62,131 nucleotides of DNA from Buttiauxella warmboldiae (GTDB taxonomy: Bacteria > Pseudomonadota > Gammaproteobacteria > Enterobacterales > Enterobacteriaceae): positions 1-62,131 of the forward strand of contig NZ_RPOH01000061.1 in the NCBI RefSeq assembly GCF_003818135.1. Direction: 5' to 3'. Below, piece after piece: positions 27,768-36,921 of the stretch. The position numbers and the translations under genes are program-made. The notes under the pieces were generated by a model that was not told the DNA's origin, searched no databases, and saw only the letters and a list, made by a program, of their open reading frames with translations. Each line of letters opens with the position of its first letter. Position 1 is the first letter of the stretch.

Positions 27768-29332
27768 CAGTCAATTACCCTCCCTTTCATCGCAAACAGC
27801 CCCTGCGGGCGCTTCTGGATAAACAGAATAATCAGCACCAGGATAAGGATTTTTCCCAGCACCGCGCCAATCTGTGGCTCGAGAATTTTGTTAAAGATAC
27901 CCAGCCCGAATGCTGCGGCCACGCTGCCCGCCAGCTGCCCCACGCCGCCCAGCACCACCACCAGGAATGAATCAATGATGTAGCCTTGCCCCAGTTCCGG
28001 ACCAACGTTTCCCAGCTGCGATAGCGCCACGCCGCCCAGCCCGGCAATACCGGAACCGAGGCCGAACGCCAGCATATCCACGCGTCCGGTTGGCACACCG
28101 CAGCAGGCCGCCATGGCGCGGTTTTGCGTTACCGCCCGCACATTCATCCCCAGTCGGGTTTTATTGAGCAGCAGCCAGGTCAGCAGCAGCACCAGCAGCA
28201 CAAAACCGATCACCACCAGGCGGTTCCACGGCAGGATCAGATTCGGTAACACCTGTATTCCACCAGAAAGCCACGCGGGGTTGGCCACCTCCATGTTTTG
28301 TGCGCCAAACGCCATACGTACCCCCTGAATCAGCATCAGGCTGATGCCCCAGGTTGCCAGCAGCGTTTCCAGCGGGCGACCATACAGATGGCGAATTACC
28401 GTGCGCTCCAGCGCCATTCCGATTGTCGCGGTGATGGCAAACGCCACCGGCAGCGCCACAACCGGGTAGAACGTCAGCCACGCCGGGGCATAGTGCTGAA
28501 AAGTGCTTTGCACCAGCCACGCGGAGTACGCGCCTAGCATCAGCATTTCGCCATGCGCCATATTAATGACGCCGAGCAAACCGTAAGTTATCGCCAGCCC
28601 GAGCGCGGCCAGCAGTAAAATTGATCCCAGCGAAAGCCCCATAAACGCCTGCCCGAGAACATCACCCAGCCATAAACGGTGCTGAATTTTTTGCAATCCT
28701 TCCGCGGCAGCTTGACGCACCTGTGGGTCAGATTCGATTTGTGGGTCGGTTAGCGGTTTAAGTAACGCCTGTGTCTCCGGGGCAGCAGAATGGCTGAGCA
28801 ACGCCACCGCGTTCAGGCGCACTTCAGCCTCGCTGTTGGTGAGTTGCAGACGCGCAGCTGCCCCTTCCAGTGCCGCGCGCACATCATCATTTTGTTCGGC
28901 AGTCAGCCTTTGTTGTAACAATGGCAACAAATCCGGCGGCGCATCACGCTGTAAAGATCGCGCCGCCTGCAAACGCTGAGTGACGTTGTCACTTAATAAT
29001 TGATGGCTGGCGAGCGCGCTGCCTGCAAGAATGCGTAGCCGGTTAGTCAGACGGACTTTCTTCACCTCGCCCACAGCCGCTTTTGCTTCCCCTGGCGGCG
29101 TAAGCGTGGAACCGTTTTGTGCGAATGGGTGCCGCTGTTCATCCACCACCAGGTTTTCCTGCACCAGCGCGTTTAGTAACGGAAGGCGTCTGACATCCGG
29201 TGTGGTGGCCCAGCTTTGTAGCAGTTTGGCCTGCTGAGTGCGGTTTGCCGCCGCAAAATCTTCGGCGTCTCCGGCACGGGCGAAACACGAAAGCCCCCAG
29301 GCGGCTATCAGCAGCCAGCGCATGAGTTTCAT
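27767..29332 (-). CDS. urtB: Urea ABC transporter permease UrtB
   Basis: A 521-residue protein. A signal peptide (MKLMRWLLIAAWGLSCFARA) is followed by a periplasmic helical-repeat domain (about 25-230, HEAT-like: VRAALEGAAARLQLTNSEAEVRLNAVALL) and a LivH-type permease domain (about 235-521, LAITYGLLGVINMAHGEMLMLGAYSA, GRVDMLAFGLGSGIAGLGGVAL). The long periplasmic extension separates UrtB from LivH (about 300 residues). AAGGAGA is six bases before the ATG. A perfect hairpin separates it from urtA. Confidence 0.93.
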   Translation of the reverse strand: MKLMRWLLIAAWGLSCFARAGDAEDFAAANRTQQAKLLQSWATTPDVRRLPLLNALVQENLVVDEQRHPFAQNGSTLTPPGEAKAAVGEVKKVRLTNRLRILAGSALASHQLLSDNVTQRLQAARSLQRDAPPDLLPLLQQRLTAEQNDDVRAALEGAAARLQLTNSEAEVRLNAVALLSHSAAPETQALLKPLTDPQIESDPQVRQAAAEGLQKIQHRLWLGDVLGQAFMGLSLGSILLLAALGLAITYGLLGVINMAHGEMLMLGAYSAWLVQSTFQHYAPAWLTFYPVVALPVAFAITATIGMALERTVIRHLYGRPLETLLATWGISLMLIQGVRMAFGAQNMEVANPAWLSGGIQVLPNLILPWNRLVVIGFVLLVLLLTWLLLNKTRLGMNVRAVTQNRAMAACCGVPTGRVDMLAFGLGSGIAGLGGVALSQLGNVGPELGQGYIIDSFLVVVLGGVGQLAGSVAAAFGLGIFNKILEPQIGAVLGKILILVLIILFIQKRPQGLFAMKGRVID

Positions 29333-29352
29333 GGGCGTCTCCTTTAGTTATT

Positions 29353-29380
29353 ATTCCCTCACCCTTGAAGGTGAGGGAAT
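29353..29380 (-). terminator. urtA-urtB intercistronic hairpin
   Basis: ATTCCCTCACC (29353-29363), loop CTTGAA, GGTGAGGGAAT (29370-29380): an 11-bp perfect stem, 8 bases after the urtA stop and 20 before the urtB ATG. It lacks a U-tract, so partial termination or 3-prime end protection of urtA mRNA is more likely than full termination. It would raise binding-protein yield over the membrane components. Confidence 0.7.
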
Positions 29381-29388
29381 TGCTCGAG

Positions 29389-30660
29389 TTAGTGACTCGC
29401 CGTCTTCACAGGCTCTTTGGACTTCTTGTCGTTGCCAGCGATGAACGGGCTCCATGGCTGGGCGCGAACCGGTGTCTCGGTCTGCCACACGACGTTGAAC
29501 TGACCGTTGCCTTCGATTTCGCCAATCATCACCGGCTTATGTAGATGGTGGTTGGTGGCATCCATCGTCAGCGTAAAGCCCGACGGTGCGGTAAAGGTCT
29601 GCCCGGCCATCGCCGCCCGTACCTTGTCCACATCGGTGGTGCCCGCTTTCTCTACCGCCTGCGCCCACATATGAATACCGACGTACGTCGCTTCCATCGG
29701 ATCGTTGGTTACCACGGTGTCAGCATTCGGCAGCTTGTGCGCTTTGGCATAGGCTTTCCATTGGGCGACAAATGTTTTGTTGGTTGGGTTATCCACGGAC
29801 TCAAAATAGTTCCATGCTGCCAGGTTGCCGACCAATGGCCTGGTATCGATACCGCGCAGTTCCTCTTCGCCCACCGAGAATGCCACTACCGGCACATCGG
29901 TGGCTTTCACCCCCTGATTTGCCAGCTCTTTGTAGAACGGCACGTTAGAATCACCGTTGATGGTGGAGATCACCGCGGTTTTGCCGCCAGCGGAGAACTT
30001 CTTGATATCGGCAACGATGGTCTGGTAATCGCTGTAGCCAAACGGGGTATAAACCTCGGCGATGTCTTTATCCTGAACGCCTTTGGCGTGCAGGAACGCG
30101 CGCAGAATTTTGTTGGTGGTGCGCGGATAAACGTAATCGGTCCCCAGCAGAAAGTAGCGTTTCGCCGCCCCGCCGTCTTCGCTCATCAGATATTCCACCG
30201 CCGGAATCGCCTGCTGGTTCGGTGCCGCACCGGTATAGAAGACGTTTGGCGACATCTCTTCCCCTTCGTACTGCACCGGGTAGAACAGCAGGCCGTTAAG
30301 CTCTTCAAATACCGGCAAGACGGATTTGCGCGAAACTGACGTCCAGCAGCCAAACACCACCGCTGTTTTATCCTGGCTCAGCAGCTGACGCGCTTTTTCG
30401 GCGAATAGGGGCCAGTTAGATGCCGGGTCAACCACCACCGGTTCGAGCTGTTTGCCCAACACCCCACCTTTGGCGTTAATTTCGGCAATGGTCATCAGCG
30501 CTACATCTTTGAGCGGCGTTTCAGAGATAGCCATAGTGCCGGAGAGCGAGTGCATAATCCCCACCTTGATGGTGTCGGCCGCCTGCACGCTAAAGGCCAA
30601 CCCCATGCTGATAACGGACGCGGAAAGTGCAAAAGCTTTAACAAATGTACGACGGTGCAT
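29389..30660 (-). CDS. urtA: Urea ABC transporter substrate-binding protein UrtA
   Basis: A 423-residue periplasmic binding protein. The N-terminus MHRRTFVKAFALSASVISMGLAFSVQA carries a twin-arginine-like motif (RRTFVK), suggesting Tat export. The UrtA body is typical: DTIKVGIMHSLSGTMAISETPLKD, GKQLEPVVVDPASNWPLFAEKARQLL, VFGCWTSVSRKSVLPVFEELNGLLFYPVQYEGEE, NYFESVDNPTNK. ATG at 30660 has GGGAG eight bases upstream; the longer TTG-initiated frame is rejected. It is the first urt gene, 22 bases after the gntR stop. Confidence 0.95.
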   Translation of the reverse strand: MHRRTFVKAFALSASVISMGLAFSVQAADTIKVGIMHSLSGTMAISETPLKDVALMTIAEINAKGGVLGKQLEPVVVDPASNWPLFAEKARQLLSQDKTAVVFGCWTSVSRKSVLPVFEELNGLLFYPVQYEGEEMSPNVFYTGAAPNQQAIPAVEYLMSEDGGAAKRYFLLGTDYVYPRTTNKILRAFLHAKGVQDKDIAEVYTPFGYSDYQTIVADIKKFSAGGKTAVISTINGDSNVPFYKELANQGVKATDVPVVAFSVGEEELRGIDTRPLVGNLAAWNYFESVDNPTNKTFVAQWKAYAKAHKLPNADTVVTNDPMEATYVGIHMWAQAVEKAGTTDVDKVRAAMAGQTFTAPSGFTLTMDATNHHLHKPVMIGEIEGNGQFNVVWQTETPVRAQPWSPFIAGNDKKSKEPVKTASH

Positions 30661-30681
30661 AGTCTTCACTCCCAAAGTGTA

Positions 30682-31362
30682 TTAACGGATAACCCCATGT
30701 TTCGCCTGATGAAGCATGTGGAGAGTAATCTGCCGAACCTCTTTCTGACTTGCGGCAATATGGTCGTATAAGCAGCTTTGTGCCTCCTGAAGCTGACGGT
30801 TCAAAATGGCGAGCAGTATCTGCCCATGTTCAAGATAAGTGGCACTGACGCGCGGCCGTTTGGTGAAGTCCAGCCGCCGGACAATGCGAATCTTTTCGGT
30901 AATTTCCCGGTGTACCCGCGCCATTTCCGGGTTGCCTGCCGTTTCAACCAGCGTCATATGAAAAATCTCATCGTGACCCGCAACCTGAACGCCATCCGGC
31001 AGCTGCGGCGCATCAATCCAGAACTGCCTGAGCGCCTGCAACGGCATCGGATGCACTTCAGCAGGCAAGGCGCACAGCCGTTTTACCGCCTCCAGCTCCA
31101 GCACGATGCGCAGATCGTAAAGCGCCTCCAGATGATCGAAATCCACGGCTTTAATCTGCCAGCCGCTGCGTGGCTGCACTTCGACATACCCCTCCTGCTC
31201 CAGCGCATACAGCGCCTGGCGCACCGGTGTCCGGCTTGCGTCCATGCGCAGCGCGATATCGTTTTCGCTAAAGCGCTCGCCTGGCAGCAACTGGAAATCA
31301 AAGATCTCCTGCTTGAGCGAGCGGTAGATACGCTCGGCAACGCCCTCGGGTTTCTTATTCAC
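30682..31362 (-). CDS. GntR-family (FadR/FCD) regulator of the urea operon
   Basis: A 226-residue regulator with an N-terminal winged helix (about 10-70: ERIYRSLKQEIFDFQLLPGERFSENDIALRMDAS-type pattern, then TPVRQALYALEQEGYV) and a C-terminal all-helical FCD domain that usually binds a small carboxylated ligand through Asp/His metal ligands. The start GTG at 31362 overlaps the urea carboxylase TGA (GTGA), so it is translationally coupled. Its place inside the operon suggests it senses an intermediate such as allophanate or controls this operon, but this is inference. Confidence 0.85.
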   Translation of the reverse strand: MNKKPEGVAERIYRSLKQEIFDFQLLPGERFSENDIALRMDASRTPVRQALYALEQEGYVEVQPRSGWQIKAVDFDHLEALYDLRIVLELEAVKRLCALPAEVHPMPLQALRQFWIDAPQLPDGVQVAGHDEIFHMTLVETAGNPEMARVHREITEKIRIVRRLDFTKRPRVSATYLEHGQILLAILNRQLQEAQSCLYDHIAASQKEVRQITLHMLHQAKHGVIR

Positions 31363-34300
31363 ACCGCGTCCAGCCACAACAGTGCATCACCCGGCCCAAC
31401 CGGACGGCCTTGCTGGCAGCTGATGCGGATAACGGTGCCGTCGCACGGGGCGCAAACCAGCAGCTCCATCTTCATCGCTTCCACCACCACCAGCGGTTCG
31501 CCCTGCTTCACGGCCTGCCCAGCTTCGACGAGGATCTTCCAGATATTGCCGTTCAAATCCGCGCTCACTAAATGGCCCTCCTGCTCCTCAACCACCTCTT
31601 GTTCAGCCGACATCGCGCTGGCCACGGCAGCGTTCTCCTGCTCTTTCCAGTTCGCCACTTCCCGCTCAAACGCCAGACGCTGGCGGGTGCGGAATGCGGC
31701 AATATCGTCGGCGTTATCACGCAGAAACGCGTTGTAAACAGCGAAATCAAATTCCACCTCTTCAATACGAATCTGCGCGCGTCCTGCGCGAAATGCGCTG
31801 CGGAATTCAGTAAGTTCGTCTTCTGTCACCGGATAGAAACGCACCTGGTCAAAGAACTTCAGCAGCCACGGCTCATCGCCAAACTGCTCGTTCTTGAGGA
31901 ACTTGTTCCAGATAGGTAAGGTGCGTCCCACCAGCTGGTATCCTCCCGGCGAGTCCATACCGTAGATGCACATATACATGCCGCCAATGCCGACGGTGCC
32001 TTCGGCAGTCCAGGTGCGCGCCGGGTTGTATTTGGAGCTCAGCAAGCGGTGGCGCGGGTCGAGCGGGACGGCGCAAGGGGCGCCGAGGTACACATCCCCG
32101 AGGCCGAGAATCAAATAGCTGGCATCGAACAAGATTTGTTGCACCTCGTCGCGGTGCGCCAGCCCGTTGGTGCGCTGAATGAAATCAACGTTATTCGGCA
32201 GCCAGGGGGCATCAGCGCGCACGGTTTGCTGGTAACGCTCCACGGCGGCAAGAGTGGCACTGTCTTCAAAGGCCATCGGCAAATGCACAATGCGCGAAGG
32301 GATTTTAAGTTTCGTGACATCACCGAGCTGCTTTTCCAGCCCAAGCAGTAAACAGAGCAGCTGCGACTGGGAAATACGCTGGCCGTCGTAGCGCACCTGC
32401 AGGGAACGCACGCCAGGCGACAGCTCTTCAATGCCATTCACACCGGCCTGTTTGATGGCCTGCATCAGCAGGTAAATGCGCAGACGCAATGCCAGATCCA
32501 GCACGTTGTCGCCGTATTCAATCAGCACATAGTTATCGCCCGCCTGGCGATAAACTACGGCGGGTAAATCACCCTGTGCCTCAAGCCCGGCGAGGATCGC
32601 CGCACTGGAGGTGGTGGTCGGCGCAATTGACGGGTGCAAATCCGGCAGCGTTAACACGTGCAAAAGGTTGGTCACGGCCACGTCCTGAGCAATCTCCAGC
32701 GACTGGGCATGTTCAAAAGTGATGGCATGGAAGCGAATGCGGTCCCCTGGCTTCACCTGCCCGACTTTCCACTGTTCGGCTTTGGCAATCGTCACCGGGC
32801 AGACAAAGCCGCCGAGGCTTGGGCCGTCGCGCGTCAGGATCACCGGGAAATCACCGGTAAAGTTCACCGCGCCAATGGCATATTCGCAGTCATGCACGTT
32901 GGAAGGATGCAGCCCCGCCTCGCCGCCGTCGGCACGCGCCCACTCCGGTTTCGGGCCAACTAACCGCACGCCGAGGCGGTTGGAGTTGTAGTGAACCTGC
33001 CATTCGGCCTCAAAGAAGCTCTGCATGGATTCCGGGGTAAAGAAATCCGGTGCGCCATGCGGCCCGTACAGCACGCCAATCTCCCAGACGTCGCTGTACT
33101 GCGGGATAACCGCCGGTTCCGGGGTTTGCGGCAGGGAAATCGGGGCCGGTGTGGTGCAGGCGGGTAAACACGGCTGGGAAATAGCCAGCACATCCGCCAC
33201 GCGCAAGGTGCGCCCGGCGTGGCCGCCAAATTGCCCGAGAGCAAAAGTCGAACGGCTGCCGAGATACACCGGCACATCAATGCCATTACGCACCGCCAGA
33301 TAGGTACGGCAACCGGACGTGGCGCGGCCCAGTTTCAGCGTCTGGCCAGCTTTAACAACCACCGGTTGCCAGTAAGGAACGGCTTCATCATCAAGCGTTG
33401 CCGGGCAATCCGCACCGGTTAATGCGATGGTCGCCGCACTATGGAAACGAAGCGTTGGCCCCTGCAGGGTGAATTCCAGCCCGGCCGCGGATGGATGGTT
33501 GCCGACAATACGGTTGGCGAGGCGAAACGCGAAATCGTCCATGGGGCCAGATGGCGGCACGCCGATATCCCAGTAACCGAGACGGCCCGGGCTGTCCTGC
33601 ACGCTGCTCCAGGTGCCGGGCTCCAGCACTTCGATGGCCTGAGCCTGATAAACCACGCTATCAAGCAGGCGTGTCCACATGACTCCCGCCCTGAATTCAG
33701 CCAGCTGAACGATTTGGCGCAGGTAATCGAGGTTGGTGGCAATACCGTGTAAACGCGTGGCGGCAAGCGCCGTGTTCAGTTTACTTAACGCCTGCTGACG
33801 ATCGTCGCCATAAACGATCACTTTGGCGATCATCGGATCGTAGAAGGCGCTAACTTCACTGCCGGTGCTTACCCAGCCGTCAACACGCACATCTTGCGGG
33901 AAGTAAACGTCGGTCAACACGCCAGGGCAAGGCTTAAAGTTTTTCACAGCATCTTCCGCGTAAATCCGTACTTCAATGGATGCGCCTTTTGGCGCTTGCG
34001 CCAGCCGCTGCCAGTCAAGCGTCACGCCTGCGGCAACGTTGATCATGCACTCAATTAGATCCAGCCCGGTGACCATCTCCGTTACCGGATGCTCCACCTG
34101 CAGGCGGGTGTTCACCTCAAGGAAATAGAAGGCGTCACGCGCCGCATCGTAGATAAACTCCACCGTGCCCGCGCTGCGGTAATTCACCGATTCGCCCAAC
34201 GCGATGGCGGCGGCGTGAATCGCTTCACGCGTGGCTTGTGGCAGGTTCGGCGCGGGTGTCTCTTCAACAACTTTCTGGTTACGACGCTGCAGCGAACAGT

Positions 34301-34979
34301 CTCGCTCCCCCAGGGCCACCACTTTGCCTTTGCCATCGCCAAAAATCTGCACTTCGAGATGGCGGGCGCGATCGACAAAACGCTCGATAAACACGCCGTC
34401 GTCGCTAAAAAAATGCTGGCCCAGACGTTTTACGCTCGACCAGGCCTCAACCAGCTCCGCTTCATTTTCACAGCGTGTCAGCCCAATACCGCCGCCCCCT
34501 GCGGTGGTTTTCAGCATCACCGGATACCCCATTTCCGCTGCCGCCAGCTGCGCTTCCTGCAGCGTCAGCAGCAGGCCGGTGCCTGGCGTCATCGGCACGT
34601 CGGCTTTAAATGCCAGTTCGCGGGCGCGGTGTTTCAGGCCAAAGTCGCGGATTTGTCCGGCGGTTGGGCCAATAAACACCAGTCCGTTATCAGCACAGGC
34701 CTGAGCAAATTCGGCGCGTTCCGACAAAAAACCGTAGCCGGGAAAGATCGCCTGCGCCCCGCAGGCCAGCGCTGCCGCGATGATTTTGTCGCAATCAAGA
34801 TAGCTGTCGGCCGCTTTTTCGCCGCCCAGCGCAATGGCAATATCGGCATCGATGACGTGTTGCGCATTGGCGTCGGGTTCGGAGTAGACCGCAACGCTGG
34901 CGATCCCCATTTTTTTCAGCGTTTTAATCGCTCGAACGGCAATTTCACCGCGGTTTGCTATCAATACAGAGCTAAACAT
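31359..34979 (-). CDS. uca: Urea carboxylase (biotin-dependent)
   Basis: A 1206-residue multidomain enzyme that carboxylates urea to allophanate with ATP and bicarbonate. Domains in order: biotin carboxylase (1-450; SSVLIANRGEIAVRAIKTL, ATP-grasp VMLKTTAGGGGIGLT, FLEVNTRLQVEHPVTE), KipA/AHS2-like carboxyltransferase (about 470-780; WDIGVPPSGPMDDFAFRLANRIVGN), KipI/AHS1-like (about 790-1080; GDNYVLIEYGDNVLDLALRLR, SSKYNPARTWTAEGTVGIGG) and a biotin carrier domain ending with VEAMKME, Lys1170 being the biotin site. ATG at 34979 has AGGAGA at 6 bases. Family length is about 1200, so it is complete. Some homologues use guanidine instead; see findings. Confidence 0.93.
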   Translation of the reverse strand: MFSSVLIANRGEIAVRAIKTLKKMGIASVAVYSEPDANAQHVIDADIAIALGGEKAADSYLDCDKIIAAALACGAQAIFPGYGFLSERAEFAQACADNGLVFIGPTAGQIRDFGLKHRARELAFKADVPMTPGTGLLLTLQEAQLAAAEMGYPVMLKTTAGGGGIGLTRCENEAELVEAWSSVKRLGQHFFSDDGVFIERFVDRARHLEVQIFGDGKGKVVALGERDCSLQRRNQKVVEETPAPNLPQATREAIHAAAIALGESVNYRSAGTVEFIYDAARDAFYFLEVNTRLQVEHPVTEMVTGLDLIECMINVAAGVTLDWQRLAQAPKGASIEVRIYAEDAVKNFKPCPGVLTDVYFPQDVRVDGWVSTGSEVSAFYDPMIAKVIVYGDDRQQALSKLNTALAATRLHGIATNLDYLRQIVQLAEFRAGVMWTRLLDSVVYQAQAIEVLEPGTWSSVQDSPGRLGYWDIGVPPSGPMDDFAFRLANRIVGNHPSAAGLEFTLQGPTLRFHSAATIALTGADCPATLDDEAVPYWQPVVVKAGQTLKLGRATSGCRTYLAVRNGIDVPVYLGSRSTFALGQFGGHAGRTLRVADVLAISQPCLPACTTPAPISLPQTPEPAVIPQYSDVWEIGVLYGPHGAPDFFTPESMQSFFEAEWQVHYNSNRLGVRLVGPKPEWARADGGEAGLHPSNVHDCEYAIGAVNFTGDFPVILTRDGPSLGGFVCPVTIAKAEQWKVGQVKPGDRIRFHAITFEHAQSLEIAQDVAVTNLLHVLTLPDLHPSIAPTTTSSAAILAGLEAQGDLPAVVYRQAGDNYVLIEYGDNVLDLALRLRIYLLMQAIKQAGVNGIEELSPGVRSLQVRYDGQRISQSQLLCLLLGLEKQLGDVTKLKIPSRIVHLPMAFEDSATLAAVERYQQTVRADAPWLPNNVDFIQRTNGLAHRDEVQQILFDASYLILGLGDVYLGAPCAVPLDPRHRLLSSKYNPARTWTAEGTVGIGGMYMCIYGMDSPGGYQLVGRTLPIWNKFLKNEQFGDEPWLLKFFDQVRFYPVTEDELTEFRSAFRAGRAQIRIEEVEFDFAVYNAFLRDNADDIAAFRTRQRLAFEREVANWKEQENAAVASAMSAEQEVVEEQEGHLVSADLNGNIWKILVEAGQAVKQGEPLVVVEAMKMELLVCAPCDGTVIRISCQQGRPVGPGDALLWLDAV

Positions 34980-34989
34980 GATCGTCTCC

Positions 34990-36786
34990 TCAGGTGCTAT
35001 GGTGGCGGGTAAGCCAGGCTTTCCAGCCACCCCACGCGGTAATATCCGTGGCGTCATGCAGGGCTGCGGATTCGCAAATAAACCCTTTCACATGGCGTCC
35101 ATCCTCAAGCGTCAGGGTGCCGATCCCGAGCGGTGCCGGGATCTCCGCTACAAACTCACCAAAACGAGCCAGGGGGATATCCCATAGCTCCACGGCAATC
35201 GGCTGCCCGGCCTCGCTTCTGGCAAGGCCTGGTTTTGGCGGTTGCGTATTGGCAAGCGCGTAAAGGCGGTAATTCGCAGCGGTGCGAGACTCTTCGATAA
35301 ATATCGCATTACGGGCGGTGAGCTGGTGGTTAAGCGGCATGCCGCGCAGATGTGCGCCGACAACTGCAACGCGCACATGGCTTGCAGATGTTTTTTCGGC
35401 AGCGCCCGCAGGTAGCGTTTTATCGGTGGCGCCCAGCGGCAGGTTTAGCGCCTGCTGCCAGCCTTTGCCAAAGTGGCTAAGCGCCTGGTCGTGCCATGCA
35501 GGGGCGATAAGCGTGATACCGGCAGGCAAACCGTCGGCGCGGAAATCCCCCGGCAACGCCAGCGCACAAAGATCGGCCAGGTTGGTGAAGTTGGTATAGG
35601 TGCCAAACTGCGAGTTGTAGCGCACCGGCTGCTGCGCCATTTCAGCAAGGGTGTGAATGGTTGGCGAGGTGGGCACCACCAGCGCATCAAATTCACCGAG
35701 CTGCGCGTTAATTTTCTGTGCCAGCTCCGCACGCGTATATTCCGCCTGCCAGGCATCGCAAGCGCTGTAATTCAGGCCGCTTGCCACGATGTCGCGCACG
35801 GTTGGGTCCATCGCCTGCGGCTGATTTTTTAAAATCTTACCCACCGCAACGGTACGTTCGGCCACCCACGCGCCTTGATAGAGCTGTTCGGCAAGTTGGC
35901 TAAAAGCAGTGAAATCAATCGGCACCAGTTCTGCGCCCTGCTGCTCCAGGCGCTGTAGCGTTTTGGCAAAAGCCGTCGCGCTGAGCGTATCGCCAAAAAA
36001 TTCAGGCTGGTCGGGAATGGCGAAACGCGGCTTTTGATGAAAACGCGCGGGTGCGGTCTGCGGGTTTTTGCGGGAATACGGATCTTGCAGATCGTATCCG
36101 CCCGCCACTGTTGCCACTGTTTCTGCATCTTCCACGGTTAAGGCGAATACTGAAACGCAGTCATTCAAACGGCAGGCTGGCACCACACCCACGGTGGAAA
36201 GCCACCCTTTGGTCGGTTTCAGGCCAACAATATTGTTAAAAGCCGCGGGTACGCGCCCGGAGCCTGCGGTATCGGTACCAAGCGCGAAGCAAACCAGCCC
36301 ACGCGCCACCACCGATGCTGAACCTGAACTGGAGCCGCCGCTGACATAGTCCGGATTAAAGGTGTTTTTTACCGCGCCAAAGGGTGAGCGCGTGCCGACA
36401 AGCCCGGTGGCAAACTGATCCAGGTTGGTTTTACCCACCACAATGGCGCCAGCCGCTTTCAGGCGCGCAATAACCGTCGCATCTTTGTCTGCCCGATAGC
36501 TAAAAGCAGGACATGCGGCGCTGGTGGGCATCCCGGCGACATCAATATTATCTTTCACCGCAAAAGGCACGCCTAATAAAGGAAAGTCGGCGGTTTGTTT
36601 TTCACCAGAATTAATCATCTGGAAAATTGTGGTTAATTGCGCGTGGATTTCGTCATGTCTTGCAATATATATCCAGGCGTTATCATCGCGGGATATCTCT
36701 GCATCCAGCTGCTGATATGCCGCCACAAGCTGTTGCGGGTGCAGGCTGTAGCTCGCGACCCATTCAGACAAAGTTGCTACTGCCAT
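34990..36786 (-). CDS. atzF: Allophanate hydrolase
   Basis: A 598-residue amidase that splits allophanate into two ammonia and two CO2, completing urea amidolyase. The amidase-signature domain (1-440) shows the catalytic Ser-cisSer-Lys parts: Lys in GVPFAVKDNIDVAGMPTSAACP, VGKTNLDQFATGLVGTRSPFG, SGGSSSGSASVVA and GTDTAGSGRVPAAFN. The C-terminal allophanate-specific domain (about 460-598) ends GWKAWLTRHHST. The start chosen is ATG 36786 (MAVATLSEW); ATG 36801 is an alternative, neither having a strong ribosome-binding site. It is the first gene of the operon, 30 bases after the predicted sigma-54 transcription start, and it ends 10 bases before uca. Confidence 0.92.
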   Translation of the reverse strand: MAVATLSEWVASYSLHPQQLVAAYQQLDAEISRDDNAWIYIARHDEIHAQLTTIFQMINSGEKQTADFPLLGVPFAVKDNIDVAGMPTSAACPAFSYRADKDATVIARLKAAGAIVVGKTNLDQFATGLVGTRSPFGAVKNTFNPDYVSGGSSSGSASVVARGLVCFALGTDTAGSGRVPAAFNNIVGLKPTKGWLSTVGVVPACRLNDCVSVFALTVEDAETVATVAGGYDLQDPYSRKNPQTAPARFHQKPRFAIPDQPEFFGDTLSATAFAKTLQRLEQQGAELVPIDFTAFSQLAEQLYQGAWVAERTVAVGKILKNQPQAMDPTVRDIVASGLNYSACDAWQAEYTRAELAQKINAQLGEFDALVVPTSPTIHTLAEMAQQPVRYNSQFGTYTNFTNLADLCALALPGDFRADGLPAGITLIAPAWHDQALSHFGKGWQQALNLPLGATDKTLPAGAAEKTSASHVRVAVVGAHLRGMPLNHQLTARNAIFIEESRTAANYRLYALANTQPPKPGLARSEAGQPIAVELWDIPLARFGEFVAEIPAPLGIGTLTLEDGRHVKGFICESAALHDATDITAWGGWKAWLTRHHST

Positions 36787-36826
36787 AAACTGGAATCCCA
36801 TCTGGTATACAAGATGAGACAGATAA

Positions 36827-36842
36827 AGCACTAAGCGTGCCA
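36827..36842 (-). promoter_or_regulatory. Sigma-54 promoter of the urea operon
   Basis: On the minus strand: TGGCACG-CTTA-GTGCT. The GG and GC dinucleotides are 10 bases apart, and only one base of the TGGCACGN4TTGCW consensus differs. It is about 40 bases before the atzF ATG. It implies RpoN-dependent, activator-driven transcription under nitrogen limitation. Confidence 0.78.
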
Positions 36843-36904
36843 AATATTTATGCTATTGATAATAAATGATATTTAAATAATAATGAGTTTTTTAAATAGT
36901 TAAT

Positions 36905-36921
36905 TGCACTACTTTAGCGCG
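36905..36921. promoter_or_regulatory. NtrC binding site upstream of the urea operon
   Basis: TGCACTACTTTAGCGCG matches 15 of 17 positions of the NtrC enhancer TGCACYANNNTRGTGCA. It lies about 90-105 bases upstream of the expected start of transcription. A weaker half-site (TGCACC on the minus strand) is at about 36946-36951, so paired binding is possible. Confidence 0.65.

Noticed and set aside
34089..35012. A 307-codon plus-strand frame opposite uca
   Set aside because: It is an antisense shadow of the GC-rich carboxylase gene; the opposite strand has strong family evidence.
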